In this document: positions 53,962-63,624 of the stretch, in pieces
Layout of the letters: every line of letters starts with the position of its first letter
How positions within the stretch are numbered: the stretch's first letter is position 1
Assembly: GCA_030692765.1 (NCBI GenBank)
Contig: JAUYUB010000024.1
Span: 62,001 to 126,000 of the forward strand
Reading direction: 5' to 3'
DNA: 64,000 nt
Source of the DNA: Sulfuricurvum sp.
Lineage (GTDB): Bacteria > Campylobacterota > Campylobacteria > Campylobacterales > Sulfurimonadaceae
The notes under the pieces: model-generated
Databases searched by the model: none
The model's input: the letters and a program-made list of their open reading frames with translations, nothing else
What the model was told of the DNA's origin: nothing
Made by a program: the position numbers and the translations under genes

Positions 53962-54403
53962 ACGATCCGGCTTTGCAATGATATTAGCGATATTTGTGGT
54001 TGTATTGATTGCAATGGGAGGTGCACTGTTAATGAATAGCGGCGCACAAGAGTCTAAGAAAGTTGGTGACAAATATTTAAAGGCACAGGCAGATCTACTG
54101 GTTAAAAGCGCTACCGAGTATGCGCTAATGCGTATTCAAGACTTTAATACTTCCGGTGGGGTTTGCTTGAATCAGCTTAATATCGCGGTTAATGATACTA
54201 GTGGTGGAAATATGTTTAACATTGATGTTTCGATGCAGTATTCATTTCGTGGTAATTCACCGTGTGGTGCTGCAGGAACAGCAGGTGTACTGGCAGCCGA
54301 TACTGGTAAGGATACGACAGTCTTAATGGATGTAACGGTTACGGATAATAATCTAGGGACGGAACCGATTCGTTCTCATGAGCGGAGTTGGCAAACATTT
54401 TAA
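53948..54403 (+). CDS. PilX/GspK-like pseudopilin 3
   Basis: A 151-residue protein starting at ATG 53948, with AAAGGAGA upstream. The N-terminal signal KRSGFAMILAIFVVVLIAMG has the Gly cleavage site but Leu instead of Glu at position 5. This is normal for GspK/PilX-type tip pseudopilins, which do not need the Glu5 contact. It has two Cys at ~78 and ~109. It is the last gene of the MshQ-like cluster, tail to tail with the receiver gene. Confidence 0.7.
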   Translation: MYATKRSGFAMILAIFVVVLIAMGGALLMNSGAQESKKVGDKYLKAQADLLVKSATEYALMRIQDFNTSGGVCLNQLNIAVNDTSGGNMFNIDVSMQYSFRGNSPCGAAGTAGVLAADTGKDTTVLMDVTVTDNNLGTEPIRSHERSWQTF

Positions 54404-54450
54404 TTAAGGCAGAAGTATAATTGTCCTACCCTTGCGGGAAAGAAGAAGAA

Positions 54451-54828
54451 TTAGATAGTAAGCTGAGCAATTTTAGAGATTACGTCTTTCTCACGTACAG
54501 GCTTCATAAGAAAACCATTAGCGCCGCATTCTAGTGCTTCTGTCTTTTTGGTTTCATCAGTAGTTAGGATGATAACCGGAAGCTGACGTAGAGATTCATC
54601 GGCTCGGATGACTTTGAGCATCTCAATGCCTCCCATTACCGGCATAATAATGTCTAATAAGATGATATCGATATCATCTTGTGCTTTTAGAACACCGATA
54701 GCATCTGCACCATTTTTAGCTTCTACGACTTCATATACGTTTGGCGCTTTCATCAGCATCGTTTTGAGTAGTTTTAAATTGATGAAATCATCATCAACTG
54801 CGAGTACTTTTAGTTTGTTATCGATCAT
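54451..54828 (-). CDS. single-domain response regulator (CheY-like)
   Basis: A 125-residue receiver domain only. The acidic pair is in LKVLAVDDDFINLKLL, the phosphoacceptor Asp in IILLDIIMPVMGGIEML (~56), Thr/Ser in VIILTTDETKK, and the conserved Lys in GFLMKPVREKD. It has no output domain. It is the last gene of the minus-strand signalling operon, 14 nt after the hybrid kinase, and is probably its diffusible phosphate acceptor. Confidence 0.92.
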   Translation of the reverse strand: MIDNKLKVLAVDDDFINLKLLKTMLMKAPNVYEVVEAKNGADAIGVLKAQDDIDIILLDIIMPVMGGIEMLKVIRADESLRQLPVIILTTDETKKTEALECGANGFLMKPVREKDVISKIAQLTI

Positions 54829-54842
54829 GTTCTCTTCCTACT

Positions 54843-57800
54843 TTAGATAAATTTTTCAAATACAAGACGTAATAGGTCTTTATTGACGATGTTTTTAATC
54901 ATCTCATGTACGTACATAGCATCATTTTCATCTTCTTTAGTATTGGGATCAATAAGCATGACCAATGAGATATCGCTGTTTATAGCACGGATGGTATCAT
55001 ACAGTTCTTTGAGGTCTAACTCTTTTAATGTTTTATCGAACAATGCAACTTTGTAACGTTTACTAGCAATATTTTCCTGTAGTTTTGTTACAGAATCAAC
55101 ACATTCATAAGTGTATCCCAAGTCATCGAGTATTCGTCTAAAGAGTTTCATCTCAAGAGAGTTTTGTTTTGCCAGTAAAACATCTGCATCGTATGCTGAG
55201 ACCTTTGTATCAGGTAGTAATTCTATAACCTCAGGAGCATCTGTTTTGATTCGGATGACGGGTTCATCTCCGGTAATCTTCTCTTCAACCGGAAGTTCTA
55301 GATCTGGTAAGACTTGATTGTCATTTATGGCAGCAATTTCCACAACAGCTTCACTGGAGAGGTGATCTGCTGATTTTGGGACAACATTAATCTCTACGAT
55401 TTTATGAGAAAGGAAATTATTGAGCAATGAAATGATTTCACTTCTAACCAGTGGCTTCGTTGTGTATTCATCCATCCCTGCAGCCAAGAAACGTTCACGG
55501 TCACCTTTAAGGGCATTTGCCGTCAAGGCAATAATCGGTATGTGATGCTGATCGTAATCGGCTTCATAATCAAGAATCTCTTGTGTTGCTTCAATACCAT
55601 CCAGTACTGGCATTTGAATGTCCATAAAGATCAGATCAAATTGGTTATTTTTACGTTTTTCAAAGGCTTCTAAACCATTATTGGCGAGGGTGACTTTCAA
55701 GCCAATGTCTTCAAGAGTACGACGTATAAGTTTTTGATTGATGATGTTGTCTTCAGCAACGAGGACGGATGCTTCAAAACGTGAATTCTTCTCATCGAAT
55801 TTTTTACGGCGTGCAGACTTTTGCTTGCGATTATTGAATGCTTCTATGTCATACGTTTCCAGAATACTTCGAACCTTACTGCTGTTCACTGGTTCGTAAA
55901 GTACTTTGAAAATATCCAGACCCATAGAGTCGATTTTTTTCATGTAGTACGATTTTGTAATAAGGACCAATTGCTCTTGGGCTGAAGCAAATTGGACCAA
56001 ATCAACATCATTCGTATAATCGTTATCCACAAATAAAAGGTCATAATTGACTTGACGCTCAAGGAGTTTAAGCTCTTCGACATCATGAAATGTTGTGTAA
56101 CTGACACCAAAGTAATCTAAATATTCTTTAAGATAGGTCGATTGTGTTTTCTTCTTGCTTCTGCTCTCATGGATGACGGCATTGATATTTGAGAAAGAAC
56201 CTTTAACCGGGTCGTTTAGTGTCTCTATTTCTTCAAAAGAGAGGGTGAAGAAGAACATAGTCCCATCACCTGGAGTACTCTCAAGATCGAGTTGTCCTCC
56301 CATAAGTTCGACAAAACGGCTTGAAATCGTAAGTCCAAGACCTGTCCCTCCATATTTACGGGTAATAGAGGTATCTGCTTGGGAAAAGGCTTCAAAAATA
56401 CGTGATTTTTGCTCACTTGTTACCCCGATACCACTGTCTTTTACCTGGAAGCGTACGCGTGCACGATTAGGCTCATCACTCTCTATACGGCGGACATCGA
56501 CATTGACGCTTCCGCCGGCATTAGTGAATTTAACCGCATTACTGAGAAGGTTGATAATAACCTCTTTGATCTTGGTCGGATCCCCTTTGAGAGGACGTTC
56601 AAGGCTCGGATCAATGAAACATCCAAGGTCAATGTGTTTTTCAGAGGCACGGACAGCATAGACATCCACAGCACTTTCAAACTCTTCGAGAGGGTTAAAG
56701 GCGATGTCTTCGATTTCGAGTTTGTTGCTCTCAATTTTTGAAAGGTCAAGAATGTTATTGATGATCTCAAGAAGGTTCTCCGAACTTTTTTCAATGATAT
56801 CAATAAATTCGCGCTGCTCATCATGCAGTTCGGTATCTTTGAGAAGTTCGGTAAATCCGACAATACCATTGAGTGGGGTACGGATCTCATGGGACATGTT
56901 GGCCAAAAACATGGATTTGGCTTCACTGGCTTCTTGCGCAGATTGCTTATCACCCATCGTTTGCTCAATAATACGTTCAAGAAGGGCATAGGCCTGGGCG
57001 GTACCATCCGCAGTATCAAGGTTGATTGATTTGCTGAGCTCATCGGCTTCGTTATCGTGCGTATCTTCCGCAACACGCTTAAGTACGGACTCAAGGTTTT
57101 TGATATTTTTTGCGATTTCATTGGAGAGTAACATTCCCAATATAGCAATCAAGATAGAGACGATCCATACGGTAATAGCAGAGATCAGAAATTGGATCGC
57201 TTGTGCTTTGACAGCGGATGCTCTGCTATCCATTGAATCCAGGACGATCTTTTCACTCTCATTGATCGCATTTACTTTTTCTGAGAGCATTGCAAACCAA
57301 ATACCGGATTGGGTATCGTAGTCTCCCTCGTCACTGGAACGTAAAACACTGCCCCTTTCTGTTGTGATATCCTGTAATAGCTCTGTGTTGTCTTCGGAAA
57401 GAAGGGTGGCTTTGAGAGCTGTTTGCAGTGCTTTGTCGGTTACGCTTTCGAGGTTTAGCGCATCTGCATTACCGATGAAGCTGATCCATTTTTCAAGCTC
57501 TTCGTCCTCTAAAGCATTCCCGCGTGACAGCAAATAAGTTAGATAGTCACGCTCTAGACTGGTGTATTCATTGGCACGTACCAATGAAAGATAGTTATTG
57601 GCCATGGAGGCAACTTTTTCATCCAGCAATACAGTTGAAAGAGAAGAAAGCTCTTGAATCAAAGCTTCCTGCGGTTTGCCGTAAACATCATTAAAAATCT
57701 CTTCAAAATCAGCCGTCTTGTTGTCAATGGAAGGACGAGTCTGAAGGCGTGATTTTTCCAATGCTGTAATAATGGCCACGGTTTTAGGGGAGTTGCTCTG

Positions 57801-58088
57801 AGCAATAAATGCTTTTATTGAAGCGTCAACGATGATGCGTTGGGCATGAAGTGATTTGAGAGTAGCTGCAGAAGCATTTCCTAGATACATCACCGTCATA
57901 CCGCGCTCACGCGAGATATCATTAATCATGGTATTTAATTGTTTATTGCTCTCCAGTCGCAGTTGGAGGGTTTGAGCTGCTTGGAAGCTTACGTAGGAAG
58001 TATATACGTAATAACTCGCAAGTGTGAATAAAATCAATATCGGTAAGAGACTGATTAGGCGAAGTCGATTTTTAAGTCCTAAATGCAT
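54843..58088 (-). CDS. NIT-domain hybrid sensor histidine kinase with multiple receiver domains
   Basis: A 1081-residue protein. Membrane helices at ~10-30 and ~293-315 flank a periplasmic nitrate/nitrite-sensing (NIT)-type domain with [21 protein letters not shown] HisKA region has the phosphorylated His in [17 protein letters not shown] (~400). The HATPase domain (~505-625) has [16 protein letters not shown] and [11 protein letters not shown] degenerate receiver (~645-750), an intact receiver (~773-890, Asp in [12 protein letters not shown] ~821), and a C-terminal degenerate receiver (~965-1081) follow. Nitrate or nitrite as ligand is a family inference. The HPt protein upstream probably relays the phosphate. 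Confidence 0.88.
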   Translation of the reverse strand: MHLGLKNRLRLISLLPILILFTLASYYVYTSYVSFQAAQTLQLRLESNKQLNTMINDISRERGMTVMYLGNASAATLKSLHAQRIIVDASIKAFIAQSNSPKTVAIITALEKSRLQTRPSIDNKTADFEEIFNDVYGKPQEALIQELSSLSTVLLDEKVASMANNYLSLVRANEYTSLERDYLTYLLSRGNALEDEELEKWISFIGNADALNLESVTDKALQTALKATLLSEDNTELLQDITTERGSVLRSSDEGDYDTQSGIWFAMLSEKVNAINESEKIVLDSMDSRASAVKAQAIQFLISAITVWIVSILIAILGMLLSNEIAKNIKNLESVLKRVAEDTHDNEADELSKSINLDTADGTAQAYALLERIIEQTMGDKQSAQEASEAKSMFLANMSHEIRTPLNGIVGFTELLKDTELHDEQREFIDIIEKSSENLLEIINNILDLSKIESNKLEIEDIAFNPLEEFESAVDVYAVRASEKHIDLGCFIDPSLERPLKGDPTKIKEVIINLLSNAVKFTNAGGSVNVDVRRIESDEPNRARVRFQVKDSGIGVTSEQKSRIFEAFSQADTSITRKYGGTGLGLTISSRFVELMGGQLDLESTPGDGTMFFFTLSFEEIETLNDPVKGSFSNINAVIHESRSKKKTQSTYLKEYLDYFGVSYTTFHDVEELKLLERQVNYDLLFVDNDYTNDVDLVQFASAQEQLVLITKSYYMKKIDSMGLDIFKVLYEPVNSSKVRSILETYDIEAFNNRKQKSARRKKFDEKNSRFEASVLVAEDNIINQKLIRRTLEDIGLKVTLANNGLEAFEKRKNNQFDLIFMDIQMPVLDGIEATQEILDYEADYDQHHIPIIALTANALKGDRERFLAAGMDEYTTKPLVRSEIISLLNNFLSHKIVEINVVPKSADHLSSEAVVEIAAINDNQVLPDLELPVEEKITGDEPVIRIKTDAPEVIELLPDTKVSAYDADVLLAKQNSLEMKLFRRILDDLGYTYECVDSVTKLQENIASKRYKVALFDKTLKELDLKELYDTIRAINSDISLVMLIDPNTKEDENDAMYVHEMIKNIVNKDLLRLVFEKFI

Positions 58089-58100
58089 AGTGGATTCCTC

Positions 58101-59693
58101 TTAAAGTTGATCAAGATAGTTAACAAGGCGTGCAGAAGCTTTTTTGGCTTCTTGGGCATCATTGGTGACGGAAAGAATAGCGAGTTCATCCGAAATTTCG
58201 CTAAGACGTAAATTATCGCTGATACCTTTGAGCTTAGCCGCACTGCTTCTCCAGGTATGGGTGTCAAATGCATTGATGGCTTGAATAATGGTGCTGTTCA
58301 TAGCTAATGCATCGGCTTTATAATCACGAAGTAATTCTTCCATAAAGGCCGGTTCCATTCCAAGTGCGCCTGCCACTGCGTTGAGATCGTATTGCAGTGG
58401 AGTTGCAACGGTCTCTTTAGTTGGAACCTCCTGAGAAAGGTCTTCTTCTAGTGTTAAAAAGTCCTTTTTAAAAGGAACTTCTTCTGTGACATCAGAGGAT
58501 GGGTCATCTGTTAAGTCAATCTCATCAAGATGGACCAAAAGTGGTTCATCCTCATTTTGCTTAAGAGAAAATGCATAGATGTCATCCGTTTTTTCAGGGA
58601 TACTTTGTAGGGAAGGCTTAGTTTCTTCTTTCTTAGGAACAGGTGATTCCTGAGTTTCTAAGACTTCTTTTCCCTCTAGTTTTGCGATAATACTGTAGTA
58701 GTATTTGAGATTGCTCTGGATCTCAAGGGGATCCGTCGAGCTGTTGATAATCGTAAGTGCTTCAAGAGCGTTTTCAATGCGTAAATTGGCAGCTACCCCT
58801 TTAAGTTTATGAGAAAGAATATGCAGGGTATTTATCTCATTTTTTGCGGTTGCTTCGTAAAGCTCATCTTTGAATTCATGGGATTGCTGGATAAAGTCAC
58901 CGATGAATTCTTCAATCAAGTCAACAGGAAGACCAAGTTCATTGGCCGCAATATTCGGATCATATAGGTAAGAACGATCGACTTTATGCTGAGAAAGGTA
59001 CTCTTTCTCTTGGGCAGAGTATTGCGTAGTATCCTGTATTGGAGCTTGTACGGCTGCAGTAGGAATAGGAACCGGTTTAACTTCCGGGCTTACAGTTTTT
59101 TGCTCCTCTTTCTCTGAAGATGAATCCAATTCTTCAGCACTTAATGGAGCCATTAGTGAAGCATAGATGTCATCCGTTTCATCGAGTGGTGTGGACTTTG
59201 TTTTTGGAATATCAAAGATAGTCGGTTCACTTAATTGTGTTGAAGGGAGGTGTGTATAATCGGGCAGCGGTGCCGGTTGAGCACTTTTTAGGACAGGTTC
59301 ACTTGGGCTGGCGAACTCTTGGCTTGGTGCTTTTGAAGCTGTGGTGTGCGCTTTGAATTCTTCGCCGCTGATGCTTTTTATCTGGGACATTTCGATACGG
59401 TAGCTATCTGCGGAAGGCTCACTGCACAAATGAAAAGGGCTAACGCTAAGGCGGCAGCTGAATGTGCGTCCGTTTGCATGTACGATGGCACTGGAGGCAT
59501 CCGAATCAGCATGCAGTAAAAAATCAATCCATCCGAAATTTTTAAAGTTATGAATATAGCCTGGTTCATTGGCAAAAAGATCAGCCACATCGGAGCAAAC
59601 ATTTAATAGCTCGTCTAATGAAGCATAATTGAGAAGACGTAAGCCCTCATCGTCTATACCTATGAATTCTTGTTTGTTGTTATAAAGTAACAC
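58101..59693 (-). CDS. PAS-like and dual HPt-domain phosphotransfer protein
   Basis: A 530-residue protein. The N-terminal ~110 residues are PAS-like (LLYNNKQEFIGIDDEGLRLL). A Pro/Ser/Glu-rich linker follows, then an HPt domain with the phosphorylatable His in LHILSHKLKGVAANLRIE (~291), a second linker, and a C-terminal HPt-like domain where the same helix reads RSSAAKLKGISDNLRLSE (~484), with Ala at the His position. Only the first HPt can carry phosphate; the second may bind without transfer. It is cotranscribed with the hybrid kinase (12-nt gap) and the PAS protein. Confidence 0.82.
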   Translation of the reverse strand: MLLYNNKQEFIGIDDEGLRLLNYASLDELLNVCSDVADLFANEPGYIHNFKNFGWIDFLLHADSDASSAIVHANGRTFSCRLSVSPFHLCSEPSADSYRIEMSQIKSISGEEFKAHTTASKAPSQEFASPSEPVLKSAQPAPLPDYTHLPSTQLSEPTIFDIPKTKSTPLDETDDIYASLMAPLSAEELDSSSEKEEQKTVSPEVKPVPIPTAAVQAPIQDTTQYSAQEKEYLSQHKVDRSYLYDPNIAANELGLPVDLIEEFIGDFIQQSHEFKDELYEATAKNEINTLHILSHKLKGVAANLRIENALEALTIINSSTDPLEIQSNLKYYYSIIAKLEGKEVLETQESPVPKKEETKPSLQSIPEKTDDIYAFSLKQNEDEPLLVHLDEIDLTDDPSSDVTEEVPFKKDFLTLEEDLSQEVPTKETVATPLQYDLNAVAGALGMEPAFMEELLRDYKADALAMNSTIIQAINAFDTHTWRSSAAKLKGISDNLRLSEISDELAILSVTNDAQEAKKASARLVNYLDQL

Positions 59694-59705
59694 GTTGTCT
59701 CCCTT

Positions 59706-60119
59706 TTAGCTTTCTTTAGCGATCATTTCTTGATAGAGAAGAGCAGTTTCTTCGATGTTTTTACGTGACGCTGGTTTACGAGCAGCCATATACCCTTTTA
59801 ATGTGCCATTTTCATCATAGATAGGAGCCACTTCGGTATCAACCCAATAATATTTTCCGTCTTTACGGAGATTTTTAACCAATCCGTGCCAAATGGTACC
59901 GGATAAAATGGTTTTCCATAATTGTGTAAAAGCAGCTTTTGGCATGTCCGGATGGCGGATAATGTTGTGAGGTTTTCCGACAAGCTCATCAACACCGTAT
60001 CCCGAAATTTCGCAGAAACGTCGATTGGCAAAGGTGATGATACCATTTAAATCGGTTTCACTGACGATGGCGCGCCCTTCAAAAAAATATTCTTCATCAA
60101 TTGGATTGGGTCTATCCAT
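59706..60119 (-). CDS. Aer-like PAS-domain protein
   Basis: A 137-residue protein consisting of one PAS domain. It has the ETDLNGIITFANRRFCEISG, IIRHPDMPKAAFTQLWKTI and GLVKNLRKDGKYYWVDTEV stretches of Aer-type FAD-binding PAS domains (compare the Aer NxxxRHPDMP pattern). There is no membrane or output domain. It may sense redox state and hand the signal to the HPt/kinase pair downstream. It is first in the four-gene operon. Confidence 0.88.
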   Translation of the reverse strand: MDRPNPIDEEYFFEGRAIVSETDLNGIITFANRRFCEISGYGVDELVGKPHNIIRHPDMPKAAFTQLWKTILSGTIWHGLVKNLRKDGKYYWVDTEVAPIYDENGTLKGYMAARKPASRKNIEETALLYQEMIAKES

Positions 60120-60185
60120 AAATACTCCTTATTAACTGGCACTGTAAATACAAGTCTAAGAATATGGCATAAACTCTATAAAAGA

Positions 60186-61994
60186 TTACTGAGATTTTAG
60201 TGAATTATAATAATTATGAACATTTTTAGCTCCAGATGTCCCAATAAGCTCTTTTATTGTTTCAAAGTCAGCTTTTGCAATGGCATCAAACGTTTCATAG
60301 TAGGTGAGTAATTTTTGAATTTTTCCGGGGGTAATTCCAGTAATAGACAGTAAAAGTGAGCTTTGGTCTTCTTTGAGCTTGCTCTTTTTATGAAAGGTTA
60401 TGGCACAGCGATGGGATTCATCGCGCAATAACTGTAGAAACTGCAACCGTTTATCGCTCGTATCAAGCCTGAAAATCCCTTGTGACGTATGGAGGATATC
60501 TTTTGCGGAACCTTTTGCTCTATGGGCTTTGGCATCAATTTTTTCTTTGCTGATACCGATCACGTCGATGAGGGTACCGTTGGAGTCCAGTAGCTCGAGG
60601 GCAAGTGAGCGTAAGGTTTCGCCACCATCTATAACCCATAAATCAGGTGGAGGATTGGATTCAAAGCTCTTTATGCGTCGAGTGAGCATTTCGCGCATCT
60701 GGGAATATTCGTCTTTATGTTCCAAATGATATGTACGGTATCCTTTTTTATCAAAATTGCCATCACTATAAGCAATCATAGCTCCCACAGTCGCTTGACC
60801 GGAAAAATGGGAATTGTCAAATGCTTCGATACGATTGGGGATATTTTCAAGTCTAAAAACTTCTGCAATTTGATCAAGAAGAATGTTTTTATCGTTTTTT
60901 GGTGATTTAAGCAGCTCAATCGCGTTGATATAGGCAAGATTTGTAAGTTCTTTTTTGATTCCTTGTTTGGGAAGAATAATCGAAGCTTTTTTTTCAAATA
61001 ATTGGCTTAGATGCTGTGTGACCCAATCAATGGATTCAAAGGATGCGTGAATGAGTATGGGAACAATGATCGGGGGTTTTTCACTGCCATAGTAGTTGAC
61101 CAGTGCCCGCTCGTAGGCTTCATCCAGAGAATAGGAGTCGTTAGCGGTGAAAAAATCATGGCTACTGGAGGCGATTTTTCCATCACGGATAAACAAGCGG
61201 ACAACACAGCCGCGGATCTCATCGGCGGCGATGGCAAAAATATCATAGGCCTCGGTTGAGGCAAGATCGATCTGGGAGTGTTCGGTACTGCGTCCAATGC
61301 GCTCCAGTCTATCACGCAAGGCTTTAGCCTCTTCAAAACGTAAGTCTTCGGCGTAAAATTCCATTTTAGCACGAAGTTTTGGGATCAGAAGCTCTTTATT
61401 TGCCACCCATTGAATCGCAGTGTCAATCATCTCTTTGTACTGCATTTTATTGATGGGAAATTCACAGGGACCCAGGCATTGATTCATTTGATAATAGAGA
61501 CACGCTTTTTTTCCCTTTAGACAGCTTTTTTTCTGTACTAATGGGAGCAATTCGTAAAGGGAATCGAGAATATCCCGTGCCCCTGTAGAAAAAGGACCAA
61601 AATAACGTATGGCTTTGCCTTTGATAATTTTACGGGTGATATCAAAGCGGGGGAATTCTTCCTCGAGATTTACATAAATATAGGGGTAGGTTTTATCATC
61701 GCGCAGAAGAATATTGTACTTTGGTTTGAGCTGTTTGATGAGGGAATTTTCCAAAATAAGAGCATCGTGTTCGTTTTCAACCACCAAATAATGAAAAGAA
61801 GCCGTTTCGCTGAGCATTTTTTGAATACGCAAAGACAAGGTAGGTTTGGGGGAGAGCTGCGGTGTGAGATTGAAATAGCTTTTGACCCGCTTAGAGAGGT
61901 TTTTGGCTTTTCCTATATAGAGAATACGTCCTTTGGGATCAAGATATTGGTAGATACCGGCACAATGAGGGAGGGAACGTATTTTTTCAATCAT
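60186..61994 (-). CDS. uvrC: excinuclease ABC subunit C
   Basis: A 602-residue protein. The GIY-YIG nuclease domain starts at ~13 (AGIYQYLDPKGRILYIGKAKN). A Cys cluster (SCLKGKKACLYYQMNQCLGPC), a UVR segment (EFYAEDLRFEEAKALRDRL), the RNase H-like endonuclease domain with DNSHFSGQATVGAM and WVIDGGETLR, and a C-terminal HhH (GITPGKIQKLLTYY) follow in the usual order. It makes both incisions in nucleotide excision repair. Confidence 0.96.
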   Translation of the reverse strand: MIEKIRSLPHCAGIYQYLDPKGRILYIGKAKNLSKRVKSYFNLTPQLSPKPTLSLRIQKMLSETASFHYLVVENEHDALILENSLIKQLKPKYNILLRDDKTYPYIYVNLEEEFPRFDITRKIIKGKAIRYFGPFSTGARDILDSLYELLPLVQKKSCLKGKKACLYYQMNQCLGPCEFPINKMQYKEMIDTAIQWVANKELLIPKLRAKMEFYAEDLRFEEAKALRDRLERIGRSTEHSQIDLASTEAYDIFAIAADEIRGCVVRLFIRDGKIASSSHDFFTANDSYSLDEAYERALVNYYGSEKPPIIVPILIHASFESIDWVTQHLSQLFEKKASIILPKQGIKKELTNLAYINAIELLKSPKNDKNILLDQIAEVFRLENIPNRIEAFDNSHFSGQATVGAMIAYSDGNFDKKGYRTYHLEHKDEYSQMREMLTRRIKSFESNPPPDLWVIDGGETLRSLALELLDSNGTLIDVIGISKEKIDAKAHRAKGSAKDILHTSQGIFRLDTSDKRLQFLQLLRDESHRCAITFHKKSKLKEDQSSLLLSITGITPGKIQKLLTYYETFDAIAKADFETIKELIGTSGAKNVHNYYNSLKSQ

Positions 61995-62066
61995 AACCTG
62001 GTCTTAATCAATAATTTATGGTAGCTATTATACCATCCCTATTGAAAACATGGCATAGGGAAAAAG

Positions 62067-62195
62067 ATGACTAAACTATGGTTAATTACGCTGACAGGTG
62101 TCCTATTGATGCTAAGTGTAAGCGGATGCGGGTATAAAGCGCCACCATTTTATGAGAAACCAACTCCAGAAAAAGGGTCAACCGTTGCGCTATGA
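62067..62195 (+). CDS. small LptM-like lipoprotein
   Basis: A 42-residue ORF with AAAAAG before ATG 62067. The hydrophobic signal TKLWLITLTGVLLMLSVSGC has Cys21 as the lipid site, followed by GYKAPPFYEKPTPEKGS. The short Cys-Gly-x-Lys-x-Pro-Pro/Leu-Tyr pattern is that of LptM (YifL)-like lipoproteins, which help the LptDE lipopolysaccharide translocon mature in enterobacteria. The match is short. It overlaps nadB. Confidence 0.55.
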   Translation: MTKLWLITLTGVLLMLSVSGCGYKAPPFYEKPTPEKGSTVAL

Positions 62196-63624
62196 TGTTG
62201 TCATAATCGGTTCAGGAATAGCAGGCTTGTATGCCGCACTGAATCTTCCTAAAACGCTTAAAGTATTATTGATCAATAAATCCCATCCGTGGGAGTGCAA
62301 TACTTATTATGCCCAAGGCGGCGTAACTACGGCGTACGATGATGCGGATATTGATTTGCATATCAAAGATACACTTGATGCAGGTTCCGGTATGTGTGAT
62401 GCCAATGCCGTACGTTTGATGAGTGAAAGTTCGCAAGGGATTATTCAAGACCTTATCAAGCGAGGTTTTGGATTTGATACGGATGCCCAAGGCAATCTTT
62501 TGTATACCAAAGAAGCGGCTCATTCACGCAACCGTATTTTACATGCAGGTGGAGATGCGACAGGGCGCCATTTACATTTCTTTTTACTGCAGCAAAACCC
62601 TCATCCGATGTTATCAGATGCAACTGTGGTTGATCTTTTGATTCATAAGGGAGCTTGTTGCGGTGTTGAAGTGATCAGTGAGGGGAAGCGTCGTATTATT
62701 GAAGCCAAGCACGTAATCATTGCCAGTGGCGGTGTCGGATCACTGTACGAGTATCATACAAATGCCCATACCATCAGCGCGGATATACATGGAATCTGTT
62801 TGGAAAAAGGGATTGCTCTTGAAAACATGGAGATGATGCAGTTTCATCCTACGGTTTTTGTGAGCAACAGCGGGGCACGTAAACAGCTTCTCTCAGAAGC
62901 ATTGAGAGGCGAGGGGGCATGGATTGTTGATGATAAGGGCTATCGCTTTTTGTTTGAGTACGACGAACGTGGAGAAATGGCTCCGCGCGATATTGTAAGT
63001 CGCGCGATTTTTGATTACAAACAGCGAACCTCTAGTCAAGTGTATCTTTCGTGTGAGCATTTTGATAAAGAGTATTTTAAAGAGCGTTTTCCTAATATCT
63101 ATAAAGCATTGCGGGATTTTGGTTATCATCTTCCCAAAGACAGGGTTCCTATCTCACCCGCATTTCACTATTCCGTCGGGGGTATCAAAAGCGATTTAGA
63201 GGGTAAGGTCCCGGGTATCAATAGACTGTATGTCATTGGAGAAGCAGCATGCACAGGAGTGCACGGGGCAAATCGTCTTGCAAGTAATTCACTGCTTGAA
63301 GGGCTTGTATTTGCCGTAAAAGTAGCTAACAATATCGTGCATACACCTACTCAAGGATGTTCTGAACCCTTCGTGATAGGTGATGATGTGTTAGAGTTGT
63401 CATCAGACAAAGAAAAAAAAGATCTGTTACGTAAAATAATGTGGCAAAAAGTATCCATTGTTCGTACTACGGCAGGTTTAAACAGTGCTTTGGATACGGT
63501 TAAGGCAATGCTGGATGAGCCTGTAGGGCGATTGCTTCTTTTACGTCTTTTGAGTGCGAAATGTATTATTGAGTCGGCGCTGAAACGGACTGAATCAATA
63601 GGGGTGCATTACATTACTGCTTGA
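62185..63624 (+). CDS. nadB: L-aspartate oxidase
   Basis: A 479-residue flavoprotein with the FAD motif YDVVIIGSGIAGLYAAL at the very start, the CNTYYAQGGVTTAYD and SRNRILHAGGDATGRHL segments, the MEMMQFHPTVF motif, and ACTGVHGANRLASNSLLEGL. It oxidises aspartate to iminoaspartate, the first step of NAD synthesis. I place the start at TTG 62185, where the family N-terminus begins and AAGGG precedes; an in-frame ATG at 62152 lies inside the lipoprotein gene and has no ribosome site. The C-terminal helical domain is shorter than in E. coli. Confidence 0.93.
   Translation: MRYDVVIIGSGIAGLYAALNLPKTLKVLLINKSHPWECNTYYAQGGVTTAYDDADIDLHIKDTLDAGSGMCDANAVRLMSESSQGIIQDLIKRGFGFDTDAQGNLLYTKEAAHSRNRILHAGGDATGRHLHFFLLQQNPHPMLSDATVVDLLIHKGACCGVEVISEGKRRIIEAKHVIIASGGVGSLYEYHTNAHTISADIHGICLEKGIALENMEMMQFHPTVFVSNSGARKQLLSEALRGEGAWIVDDKGYRFLFEYDERGEMAPRDIVSRAIFDYKQRTSSQVYLSCEHFDKEYFKERFPNIYKALRDFGYHLPKDRVPISPAFHYSVGGIKSDLEGKVPGINRLYVIGEAACTGVHGANRLASNSLLEGLVFAVKVANNIVHTPTQGCSEPFVIGDDVLELSSDKEKKDLLRKIMWQKVSIVRTTAGLNSALDTVKAMLDEPVGRLLLLRLLSAKCIIESALKRTESIGVHYITA

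Noticed and set aside
56155-57321. Several plus-strand frames opposite the hybrid kinase
   Set aside because: They are antisense to the HisKA/HATPase region with no ribosome sites, and vary with kinase codon use.
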